The translations under genes and the position numbers were made by a program. The notes beneath the pieces were generated by a model. The model made no database searches, was not told the DNA's origin, and worked only from the letters and a program-made list of their open reading frames with translations. This document shows positions 12,601-25,800 of a DNA stretch of 64,000 nucleotides, piece by piece; position 1 is the stretch's first letter, and each line of letters begins with the position of its first letter. Source of the stretch: Histoplasma ohiense (lineage: Eukaryota; Ascomycota; Eurotiomycetes; Onygenales; Ajellomycetaceae); the NCBI GenBank assembly GCA_017607445.1, contig JAEVHH010000001.1:5146001-5210000 (forward strand), in the 5' to 3' direction.

Positions 12601-14156
12601 ATTATAGAAAGTTCTATATAATCAGATGAACTCTGTATACATATCAATCAGTTCTGAGCTCAAGAACCCTCACTCAAAGAATAATGAAGATTAGTAACAG
12701 AGATAGATGAATTCTGACAACAAGCTGCTGAAGCTGTATGAAGCAAAGTATCTTGATTCTTCACAGACATATATTCAAGAATGAATATCTCAGCATGTTC
12801 AATCAACAATGATAACTGCTTACACTTTCAAGATAGATGATGAGTCTTCAATTCAGAATCTCTATGAACACAGATTATGCAAGAAATTTATGACTCATCA
12901 ATGACTAAGCATTCAGAATGTGAAATCATGTACAACATCATTGTTCAAGAATTCTACTGATCAGATATATTGAAAGATATACACTGATTCATACACAACT
13001 GTAATTGCTGCAGCTCAGTGACAGCATGATATGAACACTGAAAAGAGATGCTGAAGCCTCTATCTATCTCTGATTGAACTTGACATAATATAGCTATTGA
13101 TTTTACAGTTTTCTTATCTGAAAGTGAAGGTTCTATAAATATTCTAGTCATTGTCAACTGACTCAGCAAGAATGTAATACTACAGCTCTGTGACAAGATG
13201 AATGCTGAAGTAGTTGCAGATGCCTTCATCAGAAGCTCATTCTATTGTATACATAATCTATCTTCATTCATTGTATCAAATAGAGGCAGTCAATTCATCA
13301 GCACACTCTGAGCTCATGTATGTCAATTATTAAGAATTGAACAAAAGTTATCAACAGCATATCACTCAGAGACTGATGAAGCTACTGAGAGAATGATACA
13401 AACAGTAAAAAACATTCTCTGTAAGTTCTGTAATTACATATAAGACAACTGAAGCAATCTGCTATCACATACTGAGATTGCAATTAACAGCTGAGATTCT
13501 GCTACAACAGATGTAAGCTCATTCTTTCTTCTATATGAATACAACTTAGAGATTCTGAACTTTCTCAAGACTTCTCAAGAAACTGTGTATGTCTGCAGCC
13601 TTATACAGACAGCAGAGAATATCATGAGTAAGCTGAAGAAAGTCTGTGAATGAACAGAAGCTTCAATGATCAGTATTTAGTAAGATTATAAGAATCAAAT
13701 AAATATCAGAAGAAGTTCTGTGACTCAATATTATGTAGAAGACAAAGTCTGACTAGATCTCAAGAATATAAGAATGAACTGTTCCTTGCATATACTAGAT
13801 TACTGTCATATCAAGTATACAGTGAAGAAAGTGCTAGACACACATGATTATCAACTCAACACTCTGTCTGATATTCACAACATCTTTCATACAAACCTGC
13901 TCTGATCCACAGTCAAGAATCCATTCCTCTTTCAGAGAATCTTCAATTGACAGTCATCTGTCATTGTAGAAGAAGATAATGAACTTGAGTGAGAAATTGA
14001 AGCAATTCTTGACAATAGAATCAATCATCACTGCTGTGAATACCTCATCAAATGAATAGAATATGATCATCTGATCTGGGAATCTGTGTCTGTCTTGAAG
14101 AACACCACTGCTCTTGATATCTATGAGTCCTCACTCATTTCAGTAGAAGGGGATAA

Positions 14157-15950
14157 TGTGATGAGTTAGCATCTGTTAGTAATTAACTTATACAATCAAC
14201 TTCTCTTCTGCATTCACTTATTTCTGACTGCTGTGATTTTATATAATTCTTGATGTTCTTTCACTCTGTGCTCTGTGCTTGTGTAGTTTCTAATGATTCT
14301 TCTGTGTAGTTTCTAACATTCTTCTGCTCTGTATTCTGTGCTTGTGTAGTCTCTAATGATTCTTCTATGTAGCTCTCAATGATTTCTCTGCCTCACACTC
14401 TGTGCTTGTGTAGTTTCTAATGATTCTTACATATATTTCTTAATGTTCTTTCACTCCATGCTTCATTGTGGAGTGGCTTCTGATATTCTTTCATTCTGAA
14501 CTTTTCTCTATAAGAACTCTTTTTGTATGACTTTTTCTTCTGATTTCTTTTCTCTTTCTTTTCTTAATCAATTTGTAATCTGTAATTAGAATAGTATCAA
14601 ATTGTTAATTGAAGTACATCTGTTACAGTTGAACTGCTTTTTCTATTTTTTTGTCATATTTTTTACATCTCTCTTCAGTGCAACAACAAGTTCAGACCTT
14701 TCACTGCAGTTGCAGATCATCAGAATAGTCATACTCTAAAGAATATATCAATTTCAAACTGTATAAAAGTTGAGTGACTTCAGAGAAGAGTCTGAAGAGT
14801 CCACTCATCTCTGAAATATAGAGCTCTTGAATGAAGTTAAGTTGTGCAGTTGACTTCAGATACTCATCTACTTTTCTGAAGAAATATATAAAATGCTTGA
14901 ACAGACTAGAGATATACACTCAGTAGATTGAAAACAGATACAGATATCAATCATTCTGTCACAGTTGATACAGAAGATTCTTGAAATGAATCAGAGTCAG
15001 ATAATTTCTTTCACTGATCTTTCAATTCAGAGAAATGAAATTATACAGCTTTTGTCTGATGAATTTGAGCAATAGTCAGTCTATAATCCACATCAGAATC
15101 ATAGCAGATCAGTCATCTACTATTGTATCAGAATTAATCACTTTATCAAAGAGTTTATTTTTATGTATTCATTTTCACTGAGTGATGAACTTCTTTCAGC
15201 ACTGTTCTATATATATTTCATTAGATACTTCATTCACATCTCTGCTTTTCAGCAGTATTGTGAGAAATACAATGAAATGCTGTTTGATCTACTCATCTTC
15301 AAGATCATGATCTTTGTGTCTGCTGCAATAACTGAATGAGAATAATCAGCCTTGTTGCAATGTCAGTCAAACTCAGTATAAACTGAGGATGAAATCTACT
15401 ACTCTCAAATATTTCAAGTGTCTCTGTACTTCTTCTCTATATAAGGGTCAAGTTTCTTCAGAACTCATTTTTCAGCTAACTTGAGTCTATCAAGCAAATT
15501 ATCTTCAGTCTGCAATCTGCACTTTCACTTTTTCTCAGTGATTTTTGAAAGTATTGTGAGGAATTAGAGATCTGAAACACAAAAGAGTGCAGAAAAAAGA
15601 TAGATGCTATGAATAGAGAAAAGAAAAATAATAGAAACAGAAGATTGTGAAAAGATCATGAACAGCAGATATCTTCAGTAGAAGATAATTCAGCAGAAGA
15701 TAATTCAGTAGAAGATAATTCAGTAGAAGATAATTCAGTAGAAATACAGCAGTGAATAAGAGAAATAAAGAAGAATGAAAAACTGTGAAGAGAGGATGAG
15801 ACATCTGCAATCATCATTCTCACTGTTTTGATCATCAGACAGTTGCATCACATAGACTTGACAGAAATTGAGCAGATATAATGAAAGATGAGGTTGAAGT
15901 GATCAGTGAAGAGATCAAGAGGGGTGATTGCTGCAGGTGAGGATGGTGAG
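14157..15950 (+). repeat. Putative 3' LTR of the older Gypsy element and further AT-rich decay
   Basis: It starts TGTGATGAG right after the purine run that closes the older element. Three tandem copies, period about 64 bp, of a unit containing 'gtgcttgtgtag.tctaatg' lie at about 14273-14430. No clear LTR end is visible. The rest to 15950 is AT-rich, CpG-free and without meaningful reading frames. Confidence 0.5.
15676..15743. repeat. 15-bp tandem repeat
   Basis: The unit cagtagaagataatt occurs four and a half times, with one cag(c) variant. It sits in AT-rich, apparently non-coding DNA near the edge of the repeat island. Confidence 0.9.
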
Positions 15951-16492
15951 ATCACAGGTGAGGCTCAGGGGAGGCAGGGCTGAGTCAGCAGAAGGAAAAG
16001 CAGTGCGGGCTCAGGCACTAATCTGGAATCGATGAGTCTGAGTGTACGGAAAACTACCAACATAGTTAGTTCTAGGCAGGAAACCAACGTGAGTAGGGTT
16101 GTCCCCACCCCCTAATTCATACCATCCCAGCCCGAATGAGTAGCATCAAGACACTGTAAAGCGGACGACATGTATAGACGGGAGATGTGCCTCCCGGTGT
16201 GGCGTAGAGGATGTCGGTAACCAATAACGCATTCAGATAGATGGAATGTTCGTGTGAGGCTTGGGCTGCAGATTCGAGATGATGGTGTGGACGGGTTCGA
16301 GGGTATCATAGTTGTTGGGTATCAGAATTGTTCGTAATAAGGCTGAGTTTGACTTGCGTCGGGTGTTCAACTGCTGCTGACTGGCCTGGCTAATATGATA
16401 GCGCCAACATCGATGCTATGGCGAATTTGCTTAATTGAAACGGCACGGGCGGCATACTTGAAATGTTTATAGATTCTTCTATATTTATACAT

Positions 16493-16532
<40 letters not shown>

Positions 16533-17209
16533 AATATTTATATTTATATAAATGAAGATCTCCATAAAGATGGAAGGGGAAACATAAGCAGAAATGAAGG
16601 CGGCGACTCCAAGGCTCCCACCTGAAAAGTAGTCGCCAGAGAGCCCACCGGAGAAGTAGAGTTAATAACAAACCATCCACCCCATGCATCTCATATACCC
16701 AATTCAATAAAAAATCTCATGACGAGAAATCCGAATGCAGAAACCGCTAGGATTTAATTCAAGGGCTATTTTCGGTACCAAAAATGGCTATTGCCCGGTG
16801 GAAACACACAACGAAAACGGGGGAAGAGATTCCGCAAGGCCGCGTATCTCGAATGTGTAACCGGTCGATTGCGAAGGAAGAAAAAGGATGGGGAGAGAAG
16901 AAAGATCATAATATGGCGATAATCCATAGGTAGGCTTCGATTGAACATGTATGTACGACGGACGGATTTGTGGTTCGAGAGATAAGAGTAAGATTGAAGG
17001 GAAAAAAGAAGAGTGAAAGAAAAAGAAAATTCATGGAGGGAATAAGCAGCAAGATTAAGGAAGAAAAGAAATATAAGGATTCGGCCGATGTATCGCTCGG
17101 GATACGGCCCACTAGGACGAAATATGCGAGACAAGAATCAAAGTTGAAGAGAGTGGTAGGATCCAGTTCAACGGAAAAAGCTTGTTTTGGGAGGGATCGA
17201 ACGGGTTGA
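15951..17209. other. Boundary and intergenic DNA downstream of the THP3-like gene
   Basis: Composition shifts abruptly at about 15950-16010: CpG reappears and GC rises. An AT microsatellite lies at about 16490-16530. The reading frames here are short, overlap each other on both strands and match nothing I recognise, so I call no gene. Confidence 0.5.
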
Positions 17210-18942
17210 CTAGATCTGCCCCTTTATGTCGACCACCTTGTGAGCTTCCGCTTTGGCTACTTCGAAAACCTGACCGGCTTTTCCGGTAAGGAGCTTAACC
17301 CCATCAGGCTTTTCCTGGAGCAAATCCTCTGGGGCATGGTCTAATATAAATCGGGCGGCCTGTTCATCGGACTCAAAACCAAGTTCTTCAGTAATAAATC
17401 TTATCTTCACCTCAGGTTTATACCTAATTGTAATAATTAGGTTAGTATAAAATTTCATGTGTCGAGAACAACGGAATTACTCACACTTTACAAATACATG
17501 CAAGTGCTGCAAGGCGCTCCCGGTCAACAAACATGTCCATGAGATAAGCACCCATATTCGGCGTGTCCAGATAAAGTTGAAAGAATTTATGGTAATTCCC
17601 CAACGCTAAAGCTGATCGAACATCAAGAGCATGTTTCACAGCGGGATCCAATTTATCTGCAGGGGTTAGATCTGCCAAAGCATCGTTGATGGCCGTTCGG
17701 TTGCGAGTATGGATGAAATATAGGATGCGATATGCCATAAACTCCATGGGATGTCCTCCAAGATTCTGCGAATACAATGCCCGCAGTTGCGTTTGGCATT
17801 GATTATACTCACCAAGGTCCCCTTTTTCCAAAGCAATCCTGGCATGGATCTCGTACACATTCACTGTAAACTCATTTTTTATGTGCTGGACAGTCAAGTC
17901 CTGGCGCATGGATTTGAACTGATCGCAAACATAGGTGTAGTTATTCTCGAGACGCCATTTTTTCTTCAATAGATCGAGCATCTTTTTCAGAACTGGCAGA
18001 GGACGAACAGTATCAGGATTGGGGGCTGAAGTCAATCGGAAATAGTTCTTTTCCAACGTTTGGCAACGTCCGATGACTGGCCCTGAACCCACATCCGGTG
18101 ATTCATCGCGAGAAGAGCTACCAGTCTGTGGAGATTGATACCCCAAATGCGAATCCTCAAAGCGCCGTTTCCGCAGCTCCAGGTTATTTTGTAACTTACT
18201 TGAATTCTTGCTGTTGAAATTATGGTTGTTGCTATCTATCCGTCGTCGTTTATCAGCTGTAGAAGGGTAACTAATGCGGTTTTCAAAATCATTGCGTGTG
18301 TTAGTCTTTCTCCAAGGTGGGATATTTTCCGGCTCATCCTCCTCCGCGCTAAATTCTGACGATTTCCTCTTCTTGGGGGTTTCTTCCTTCGCCTTCTCTA
18401 CTTTCTGCTGGCGAACATCTTGTGATCTGGTAGGGGATGAAGATGGCAAGGAAGCAGAAAGGGCGGAAGTGATAATCTTATTTCGCTCATTCTGAATCAT
18501 TTGTTGCGGTAACGGCAAGTTCTCCCAATCAACATTGTAAAGGTTACCATTTTCTGCGGCTTCGGTGATAACTTGCTTGAGTTTTTGCTCCATCTCCATC
18601 CGACTCACACTCGCGATTTGGAACTCGGGGACGAAGCTGCGTTGGACATACTGGCGAACAGCTGGCGGCCAGTCAATTTTTGACTTCCCAGTTTTAGAAT
18701 CTGCTGTTTTAGGTGACGACGACTCCTCTCTCGGCTCCGTTTTGGCTGTGGTAGATTCAGAAGTATGCTGAGCGAGGCTACGACGCGCCTGCACTGGAAT
18801 GTACGCTGGAGAAACTTGGAACATAGTACCTCATTAGCTACAACACAATATATTGCATCCAATAAGCAAGACCCGTAGACTTACCACTTGATGAATAAAC
18901 AGGCGCAGCAGTTGCTCGCCATGGTGGTGGAGCTGTACTCAT
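17210..18942 (-). CDS. THP3: SAC3/GANP-domain protein of the THP3/LENG8 family
   Basis: Three exons: 18942-18885, 18814-17485 and 17423-17210, with introns of 70 and 61 bp (donors GTAAGT and GTGAGT). They give a 533-residue protein. The start is the first ATG in frame with a short Pro/Ala-rich leader. Residues 1-265 are low-complexity, polar and rich in K/R/S, probably disordered, with basic stretches that could be nuclear signals. From about 268 to the end is the conserved SAC3/GANP/THP3 helical region, including FKSMRQDLTVQHIKNEFTVN and ARIALEKGDLGEYNQCQ, typical of THP3/LENG8 rather than of Sac3 itself. In yeast Thp3 pairs with Csn12 and acts in transcription elongation and mRNA maturation; a nuclear role here is inferred from the family. 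It is divergent from VPS36, with about 0.5 kb between the starts. Confidence 0.88.
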
Positions 18943-19442
18943 GACAAAAGAACTCCAGGGTCTGGCAGCAAAAGCATGCAGAGGAGGGGACAGACGATCA
19001 AAAAACTACGGGGGAAAGGAAGTCAAGGAGTACAAAGGTACAAGGTGCCGTGGGTATATTTAATCCTTTCTCAAAAGTGAAAGAGAGCGAAAGATAGAGA
19101 AGGGCTTACGGTAGCGATGATGAGTTGTTGTTGAGGATGAGGGTGGCCGGAAGAGAAGCGGTGGTCAAAGTGAGGCGGATTCGCTTAGTTTGCTGTTTCT
19201 GGTAGCAGCACGCGGCTGGTTGCACCTGCGGCTCGCTTAGTAATCCTGCTTCGGTTGAGGATCTACGTTGACTCGAAAATCAGAGCTTCGAGAATGATGA
19301 TTATTATGACGATGACAGGAGCAAACCTCACTACAATTGAGAACTCTCACCGGTCTCCGATTCGGTCACACAATGGTGTAACTGCATTTGGCGAGCTCTG
19401 AAAATGATGCACATGTCCCCGTCCTTCATACAGCCTGGCTAG
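18943..19442. promoter_or_regulatory. Divergent promoter region of the THP3-like gene and VPS36
   Basis: About 500 bp separate the two start codons, which point away from each other, so the promoters must share this stretch. I see no clear TATA box or named operator; purine- and pyrimidine-rich tracts flank both starts, as is usual in ascomycete leaders. Confidence 0.6.
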
Positions 19443-21525
19443 ATGTTCTTCAACGCCTTGGATCTGACCACTGCACTCCGCCCGTCACTGTTGCCAGATG
19501 AGACTCTTCTCTTTGTACAAGATCAGGTGGGGTTGTATGAAGGGTAAGTTTGGAAATGTTACTGAAAATCAGAACGCATAGCGCAGCGACCTAACCCATT
19601 CCCCGCATTCAGGAAGTACAAGATTCCGAATTACCAGTCCGGCCATGCCTATCTCACATCGCATCGGATATGCTATGTTGACGATGACCAGCCTCGAAAA
19701 TACTCAGTTGCGATGGAGTTGAAATATGTAGATCGCGTTGAATATCAGGTCTGATAATCTCCCAAATCCGGCTTGTAGTTCGAAATCGTACGCAAGCTCT
19801 GACTTTGTGAGTAATTCACAGGCTGGTTTCTTGAAATCATCGCCCAAAATAACGATATACCCAAAGCCATCGAGACGGGGCCGTGGTCAAAATCGTAACT
19901 CAACCGGAGAGTTGATCACCCCTCAAGGACCAAAGTCTGGCTCACCAGGAAAACCATCTTCACCATTCGTCAGGAGTGGCAGTCCGTTTCACTCACAAAG
20001 TGCTTCTGCCACGAGAATCTCTAATGCAACATGGGTTTGCCCAATATGTACATATTCAAATCCCCTTCCATTGAATTTTGATCCTGCAACTGCGAATGCC
20101 TCGATGACGCAGCCACCATGCCTGGCTTGCGGTATAAAACCTCCGTTTACCACCCTTTTGAAAGCAGCAATTACGTCTGCAGCTAGGAGTGGAGCGCAGA
20201 GCACTTCTTCGACATCCACTTCGCCACAAGGAAACCAAGGTGGTTCGAGTAGACCTGGAAGAAATGGGGCCTCGTTATCCCCCGTCAACTCCTCCCATTT
20301 CCCTTCTTCGTCAATCGATTCAGAGGTTGCTTGCCCAAGATGTACCTTCGCAAATCACCCTTCCTTATTAGAGTGTGAAATATGTGGCGCGTCCCTCAAA
20401 AGACTAGATCACCCTGCTGGCGTCCAAAACCTAGATCGTTCGGGCTCCCCAGCTCCATTGTTTGGAACAACCAACCTAGATAACACCGAAGTGTATGAGA
20501 GCGTCAAGTTGTCCTTCCGCGGAGGTGGTGAGAAGATATTTCATGAAAGGCTAAGAAATGCCTTGGTGCAGCGAAAATGGATTCTCCATGATGCCCCACC
20601 GGTCCCGAAGGCTACCCCTCCCCCGGCATCTTCCGTACCAGGAAGCGACTCCAAAGTATTTGGCCAACGTTCCTTGCGTCCTGCAGTTGGGATTGCAGGG
20701 CTCGAGCGCCGTGACCTCGAGGCACGACAGAACAACCAAGTTGTCCTTGGCAGTGCCTTCGAGGATCTGGAAGCGCTTATGGCATCAGCTAAGGAAATTG
20801 TCGCGCTGGCTGAAAGTTTTGCTGCGGAATCTGGCCTTGCGTCAAAGGGCAGCAGTTCACCCGAAGCAAGCGCCGTCCTATCGCAATCCGCTGCTGCCCT
20901 TGGTATGACTATTACGAAGGACATGCTAGGACCGGGAGGCAGTTCGGAAACTCTATATCTCAGTGAGCTCTCTCGCAACCTCGCAGAGTACCTGACAGAT
21001 GATCACAAAGGCATCCTCCACCGCGAAGGCGGTATCATGAGTCTAATCGACCTGTGGGCTGTGTTCAATCGCAGTCGCAATGGCGTCGAACTCGTGAGCC
21101 CGTCCGATTTCCAAAAGGCTGCCGAGTTGTGGGAAAAGCTGAAGCTCCCCGTACGCCTACGTCGGTTCAAAAGCGGCCTTCTTGTCGTCCAGCGTTTTGA
21201 TTGGACGGATGAGAAGACCATTGGGCAACTGCAGGCATGGTTTGAAGAATTACGTGCTACACCTGCATCTGACGAGGTTCTTTCTTGGGATTGGCGCATG
21301 TATGGCAGAGGCGTCACAGCTCAAGAGGCCGCGGAGCGGTTCGGATGGAGTGTCGGTGTCGCTGCGGAAGAACTGGAGATGGCTGAAGATCAAGGAGTGC
21401 TCTGTCGAGAGGAAGGGATTGAAGGATTGCGATTTTGGAGTAATCATATCGTTGATGTGGAAAGTTTTGGGAGGATGGGCGTTGTTGGTGGCTCTCGCCC
21501 ATCCTTTTCTCAGATGTTTGTTTGA
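19443..21525 (+). CDS. VPS36: ESCRT-II subunit Vps36
   Basis: Three exons: 19443-19543, 19613-19748 and 19822-21525, introns of 69 and 73 bp, 646 residues. The start is the ATG opening MFFNALDLTTALRPSLLPDE, the conserved N-terminus. Vps36 is the ESCRT-II subunit that binds phosphoinositide and ubiquitin on endosomes and sorts membrane cargo into multivesicular bodies. Residues 1-110 and about 300-335 form a GLUE (split PH) domain. It is interrupted by two NZF-type zinc fingers: the first near 152-181 (CPIC ... CLAC, with 23 residues between the pairs), the second near 249-266 (CPRC-x10-CEIC). A Ser/Pro-rich linker separates them. From about residue 395 to the end is the EAP30 winged-helix region. 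The layout matches fungal Vps36, with full length preserved. The wide spacing in the first finger is the only oddity. Confidence 0.93.
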
Positions 21526-21939
21526 TATTTCGTTTTCAAGATCATGAAATAGATTTGGGGGATGAATGGATGAATAAATGAATAGAATGAGAATTTCGAT
21601 TATTCAGTATGTTGTGAATTGGGCCAAGTGAGTATTTATATTGTTTATAGCAACATTTTGCATAGGACTAGCAATGAAAATGGCTTCTTAGTATCGACGA
21701 TAGCTGCGCTTTACTTTGCATTGAGAAGACCCGGGAGGTAAGAAAAACGGCCGTTCTTCCCTTGGTATAGATAATTGCCATACCATTGTCAGATCTTCTC
21801 CGCCGATAGCGTACCTATATGGGGCAATCACTTGAAACCACAATCTTGCCTTCTCTTCCTACTCTCACAAATATTCCTACCCCTTTCCAGCTTACATGGT
21901 ACTTCATTGATTAACTTACCTTGTTGACAACTTTCACAG
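21526..21939. other. Intergenic DNA after VPS36
   Basis: VPS36 3' flank and AT-rich spacer. A pyrimidine-rich stretch ending in cacag just before 21940 looks like an old splice acceptor of the MFS relic. No gene is seen. Confidence 0.5.
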
Positions 21940-22475
21940 CCACGAGTCGGCTGGTGGCTCGGTGACACTGGACATGACTACCGATATGTGGGAGCCAAAA
22001 GACAAAGGCTTTGCGGTCGCGTATGTCGTCCTGTCCTCCGTTGCAGGCTCAGCTATCGGCCCCATCTTCGGCGCTTTTATCGAATACTACCTTTCCTGGC
22101 AGATGATCTTCTGGGTCCAGCTAATTTTCGGTGGTGTTGTGCAACTGGCCCATTTCTTCCTCGTGGGGGAAACCAGCTCAACAGTCATTACAGATCACGA
22201 AGCAAAGCCTCGCCGCAAAAGCAGGCGAAGACCCAAATATTTACGGGCCCAACGAACTAAAGAAACACCGACTAAACTTCAAGGAGATTCTCACCGTTTG
22301 GATACGACCGTTCCATATGCTTGTCTACGAACCAATTGTGCTCTTTCTCTCGCTCCTCTCCGGCTTCTCCGACGCGCTTATCTTCACATGGATCAAGGCC
22401 TTCGCCCTCGGATATAGCCAATGGGTGTTGTTCCTTTTGAATACGCCACTTTCTCTCGCAAATATTTCGGGTTGA
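21940..22475 (+). pseudogene. MFS multidrug-type transporter relic
   Basis: The stretch translates to a segment typical of fungal DHA1 drug:proton antiporters: a GGSVTLDMTTDMWEPKDKGF loop motif, two membrane helices (AYVVLSSVAGSAIGPIFGAF and a following one), then after a one-base frame change near 22215-22225 a cytoplasmic loop (IYGPNELKKHRLNF) and another helix region (LFLSLLSGFSDALIF). The N-terminal helices and the whole C-terminal half are absent and a stop follows at 22473-22475. Frameshift plus truncation at both ends mark it as a pseudogene. It sits between two intact genes without LTRs or repeats, so it seems a decayed resident gene rather than a mobile insertion. Confidence 0.8.
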
Positions 22476-22873
22476 AGATAATGATGGAAGTGATAAAAGT
22501 GATAACCTGCTCTCTTCCATTAGGCCAGGCAGAACTCGCATTGGCATGAAAGCAATATTGCAATATATTGTTAAAAGACCTGAATGGATATGGCAGTTAG
22601 GCTGGCTCAAGTAGTCAAACCATTCAGGCGGGGGAATGGCGATTAGATAAGCGTGGGTCAGATGATGTCACGCGGGGAATGCGGTTCCGTCATACTCAAG
22701 GTGACTATTTGATAGTTGTGATATCATTGACGACAGAGGGGACACTATACTGTTTGGCAAGAATGAAACGGATCTGTTCCAGTTCCCCGGTGGGAATTCA
22801 CGGCCACCCTTAACTGAATGAGTTGTGGTTGCTGGACCGAACAACAGATATACAGTACACACTTGAACTTAAC
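22476..22873. promoter_or_regulatory. Spacer and upstream region of the 1038-residue gene
   Basis: No coding signal. An in-frame open stretch begins at 22823 but has no ATG before 22874, so this span is taken as promoter and leader. Confidence 0.5.
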
Positions 22874-25800
22874 ATGGCTTCGTCAAGTCTTTCTTCGTGG
22901 CATCGTTCGCTCCAACATCTGATATTGCCCTACCAACAGCTACTGGCTCCAGCTATTCCCTCAACATCTGAAACCTTCCGCTCACAGGTTACTCTGTACC
23001 CCCGACAGCAGAGGTCACTATTGTGGTGGTCTCGTCGTCACGACCCAAAATGGCTATCCGAGGGCAAATCCCGATTGCAGAAACTGATACAAAAAGAAAA
23101 AGAAAGCCAATCATTCTACAAGAAATATGTCTCTCGTGGTCGGCGGCGTCGACCGTATATATATCAAAGCTGGGCGGGCAGTAAGTTTTATTTTCCCCAC
23201 GAGGCCAGCCGCGTTCACAGACGGCGTGATGTATCCGACGAGCTCGCGCAAGGGATGGGGAAAGGGAACAGGGGAGAGAAATCTTGGTTGGCGAAGGAGC
23301 GTCCACCTGACAATGGATTCGAGGACCCCAAAGGCCCTGGAGGGAAAAACAGCTTCGACTCTTGGGGTGGCAAAAAGCACGAATTTGGCGAGTCCATGCG
23401 ACACGAGTCTGAGAAATGGTTTGAGGCATTTAAAAAAGCTGTCAATCGCGATCCTTATGGATTCATATTCGGGAGGCGAATGCAGCCGTTTCCATTCGGT
23501 TTGAAACACGGATCTTGGTTATCGTTCTATCACTCATTATTTGCTGGTGAAGGTCCCACGGACAGTAGACCCCGTCCAGGCTCACCAGCGGATATACGAA
23601 ATCCTCCGACAGAAGAAGGAGCGGAATCAAGAACAGAAACTTCGTCTGAGATCAATATCAATGGCGATCGTTTGCCTTCATCCAACACTGTGACAGACGC
23701 CGCATTTGAATTCGATCCCATCAGTGGTAGGATGGTTCCTGCGAGGAATAAAACCATTTCCAACCAGGCTGGTGACTCTTCTCCAATAATACTTTCAAAT
23801 CCGCGAGATGGCGAAGCGGAAATGGAAACTCGCGATGAGCAAGAAAACTCCAATCAGAAACCAAACATCGATATAGAAGAGCCACTTGTCCTTGAACCGG
23901 AGCACCCTGTCTCGAGTAAAATGATATTGCCTAATGATGCGAACGACCAGACTGATTTGAAATCATCCCAAACCCTTGATACGGAGGGACCTGGAACCAT
24001 TGAAACTAAGCAGCCTGCAGCTAACATGAGCGTTACCGATAATGATACAACTGAGGCACACTCTGCCAATGTAGGAAAGAAGGCTGACACGGAACAGATA
24101 GTATCTGAGTCAAATCAGCCTGACTCTGCAGAAACAGCACTTGGAAAGGATGTCAAAGATACTCTTAAATCAGATGGGTGGGCCTTGAATGAACCAGAAA
24201 AGCCAGAAGGTGCGGCCTTCCTTGCTTCAACTAGCGAAGAAGCAAACACAACTACGTTTGATGCAAAAAATAAAACGCCGATGCACAAAATTTCTCCACT
24301 CGGCGAGGAGGATGAGGATGTCCAAGCGTCTGACTGGCAATCACATCAGTATCTAATAGCCAAAGCGAAGAAGTCTATTGAGAATAGCGGACGGCTTCCC
24401 AAGGAGTTAGAGGGGATGTCTCATTCTGACTATTTGCGATATCTTGAGAGTCTTGAAGCTCCAAACGCATCACCTCTCTGCGAAATTTATCAAAAAGCGT
24501 ATGATATTCGTGACGACAGCCGAACAGAAGAAAATGTGGATCAACTGCGTGCCAGCGACATTCGTGCCTCTTACAAAACTTGGGCAGAGCGACATGGTGT
24601 CGAAGAGGCTTATGGAGCTCTTCAAGATACCGATTGTGGCTTGGATGTCGACGAGTTGCGTTGGAAACTTCGTCAAGAAAATAGAACTGTTAGCAAAGTA
24701 GAAACTGGCCGAGACTCCGTTTCTAGTGCAACAGAAGCAACAGAACCGGCACAGAAAGTGATGAACTTGCTCTTTCGCGATGACACCACAGGGACAGAAC
24801 GTAGCAAGGTCACCCATATGCGCAACGTTGACGGTGTTGATGATGCATCTACCACTGTTAGTAGTTCTAAACGTGATGGGATCCATCCTATCTTTGGAAT
24901 AAAAACTACAGATGCGAACCGGCACTGTGAAATTGGTAATATAGCAAGAGAGCTTCGAGCAATCAAAGAGGCCACAGTCTCGATGAATGCACTTTTGACG
25001 GGACAACATAGTCCATCTGGTACAACAGCTGACGTACTTTCTGCCGCCCCATCGGAGAGGATGGCGATAGAAGAGCGCGAGACGCAAGTAGCCCAAATTA
25101 GCGAGATACTCAGCGATGTCAAAAACGTCAACACATCCATGGCTTCAATCTTAGCGGAGCTTGGTGAAGACGTGCAGCGAAAGAAATCTACTAGGGAAGA
25201 AGACGCAGGAAAGTCGCGTTTGGATCAGAACGTTGAAGCGAAAAACAGCTCTTCGCGCTCCAACCCTTCCCAATACCGAATCCTAGTCTACGACTCCCTA
25301 ACAATGGAAGTGAAAGAGATGGGTATCTCGGCCGGCCACTCAGGCTCAGGGGAGATACCACAGCTGCTACACCCTACAGAAGCGCTTTCACGCCTCAGCA
25401 ACCCCTCGCGATTCCTCGAGCATTTGCCCCTCCTAGAAGCGCAGGGGTTTGAAATTGTCTCTGGCGGCGGCGATATTCTCATTTTCAAGAAGGTAAAGGG
25501 GAGTGAAAGGAAATTGGTTGATGATGGGGAACATGTGGCTAGGACTTTAAAAGCATCCATTCCAGATGTTACCGCAGCGAACCAGAATAGCAGTGATGCT
25601 TATGGTGACGGGGGTGATACGGTGCATTCTCCAGTGCAGGCATCGCAGCTTGGAAATGAAGTTGTCGATCAAATTGAGTCATCCGAGACCTTGAAGGGCA
25701 ACCCGACCGGTCGAGAAGCCTCCCATGTTTTCGATCAAGGGATCGTGTCGTCTTTCGATTCTGGCGCAACAAAGCAACAACAGCAGCAGGAGGGAGAGCT

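Larger units (their letters stand above)
2057..14156 (+). mobile_element. Older Ty3/Gypsy chromovirus, internal region, heavily mutated and interrupted
   Basis: A plus-strand Gypsy element split by a second element (2229-9690). Gag starts at the ATG at 2057, is cut at 2228 and resumes at 9696; a decayed zinc knuckle lies near 10395-10440. Protease (DSG motif) is at about 10650-10900, reverse transcriptase at about 11200-11900, RNase H at about 12100-12550, integrase with an H-E-T-D-x-A-T-E-R type C-terminal part at about 13080-13430, and a chromodomain-like tail ends near 14150. The order PR-RT-RH-IN-chromodomain identifies the Ty3/Gypsy chromovirus group. Dozens of stops interrupt it, mostly TGA at conserved Trp or Arg positions. 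The RT catalytic YxDD reads YMNN and the integrase DxG reads NRG, so it cannot encode active enzymes. A purine run (agaagggg) and TGTGATGAG at 14157 mark the start of the 3' LTR. Confidence 0.85.
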
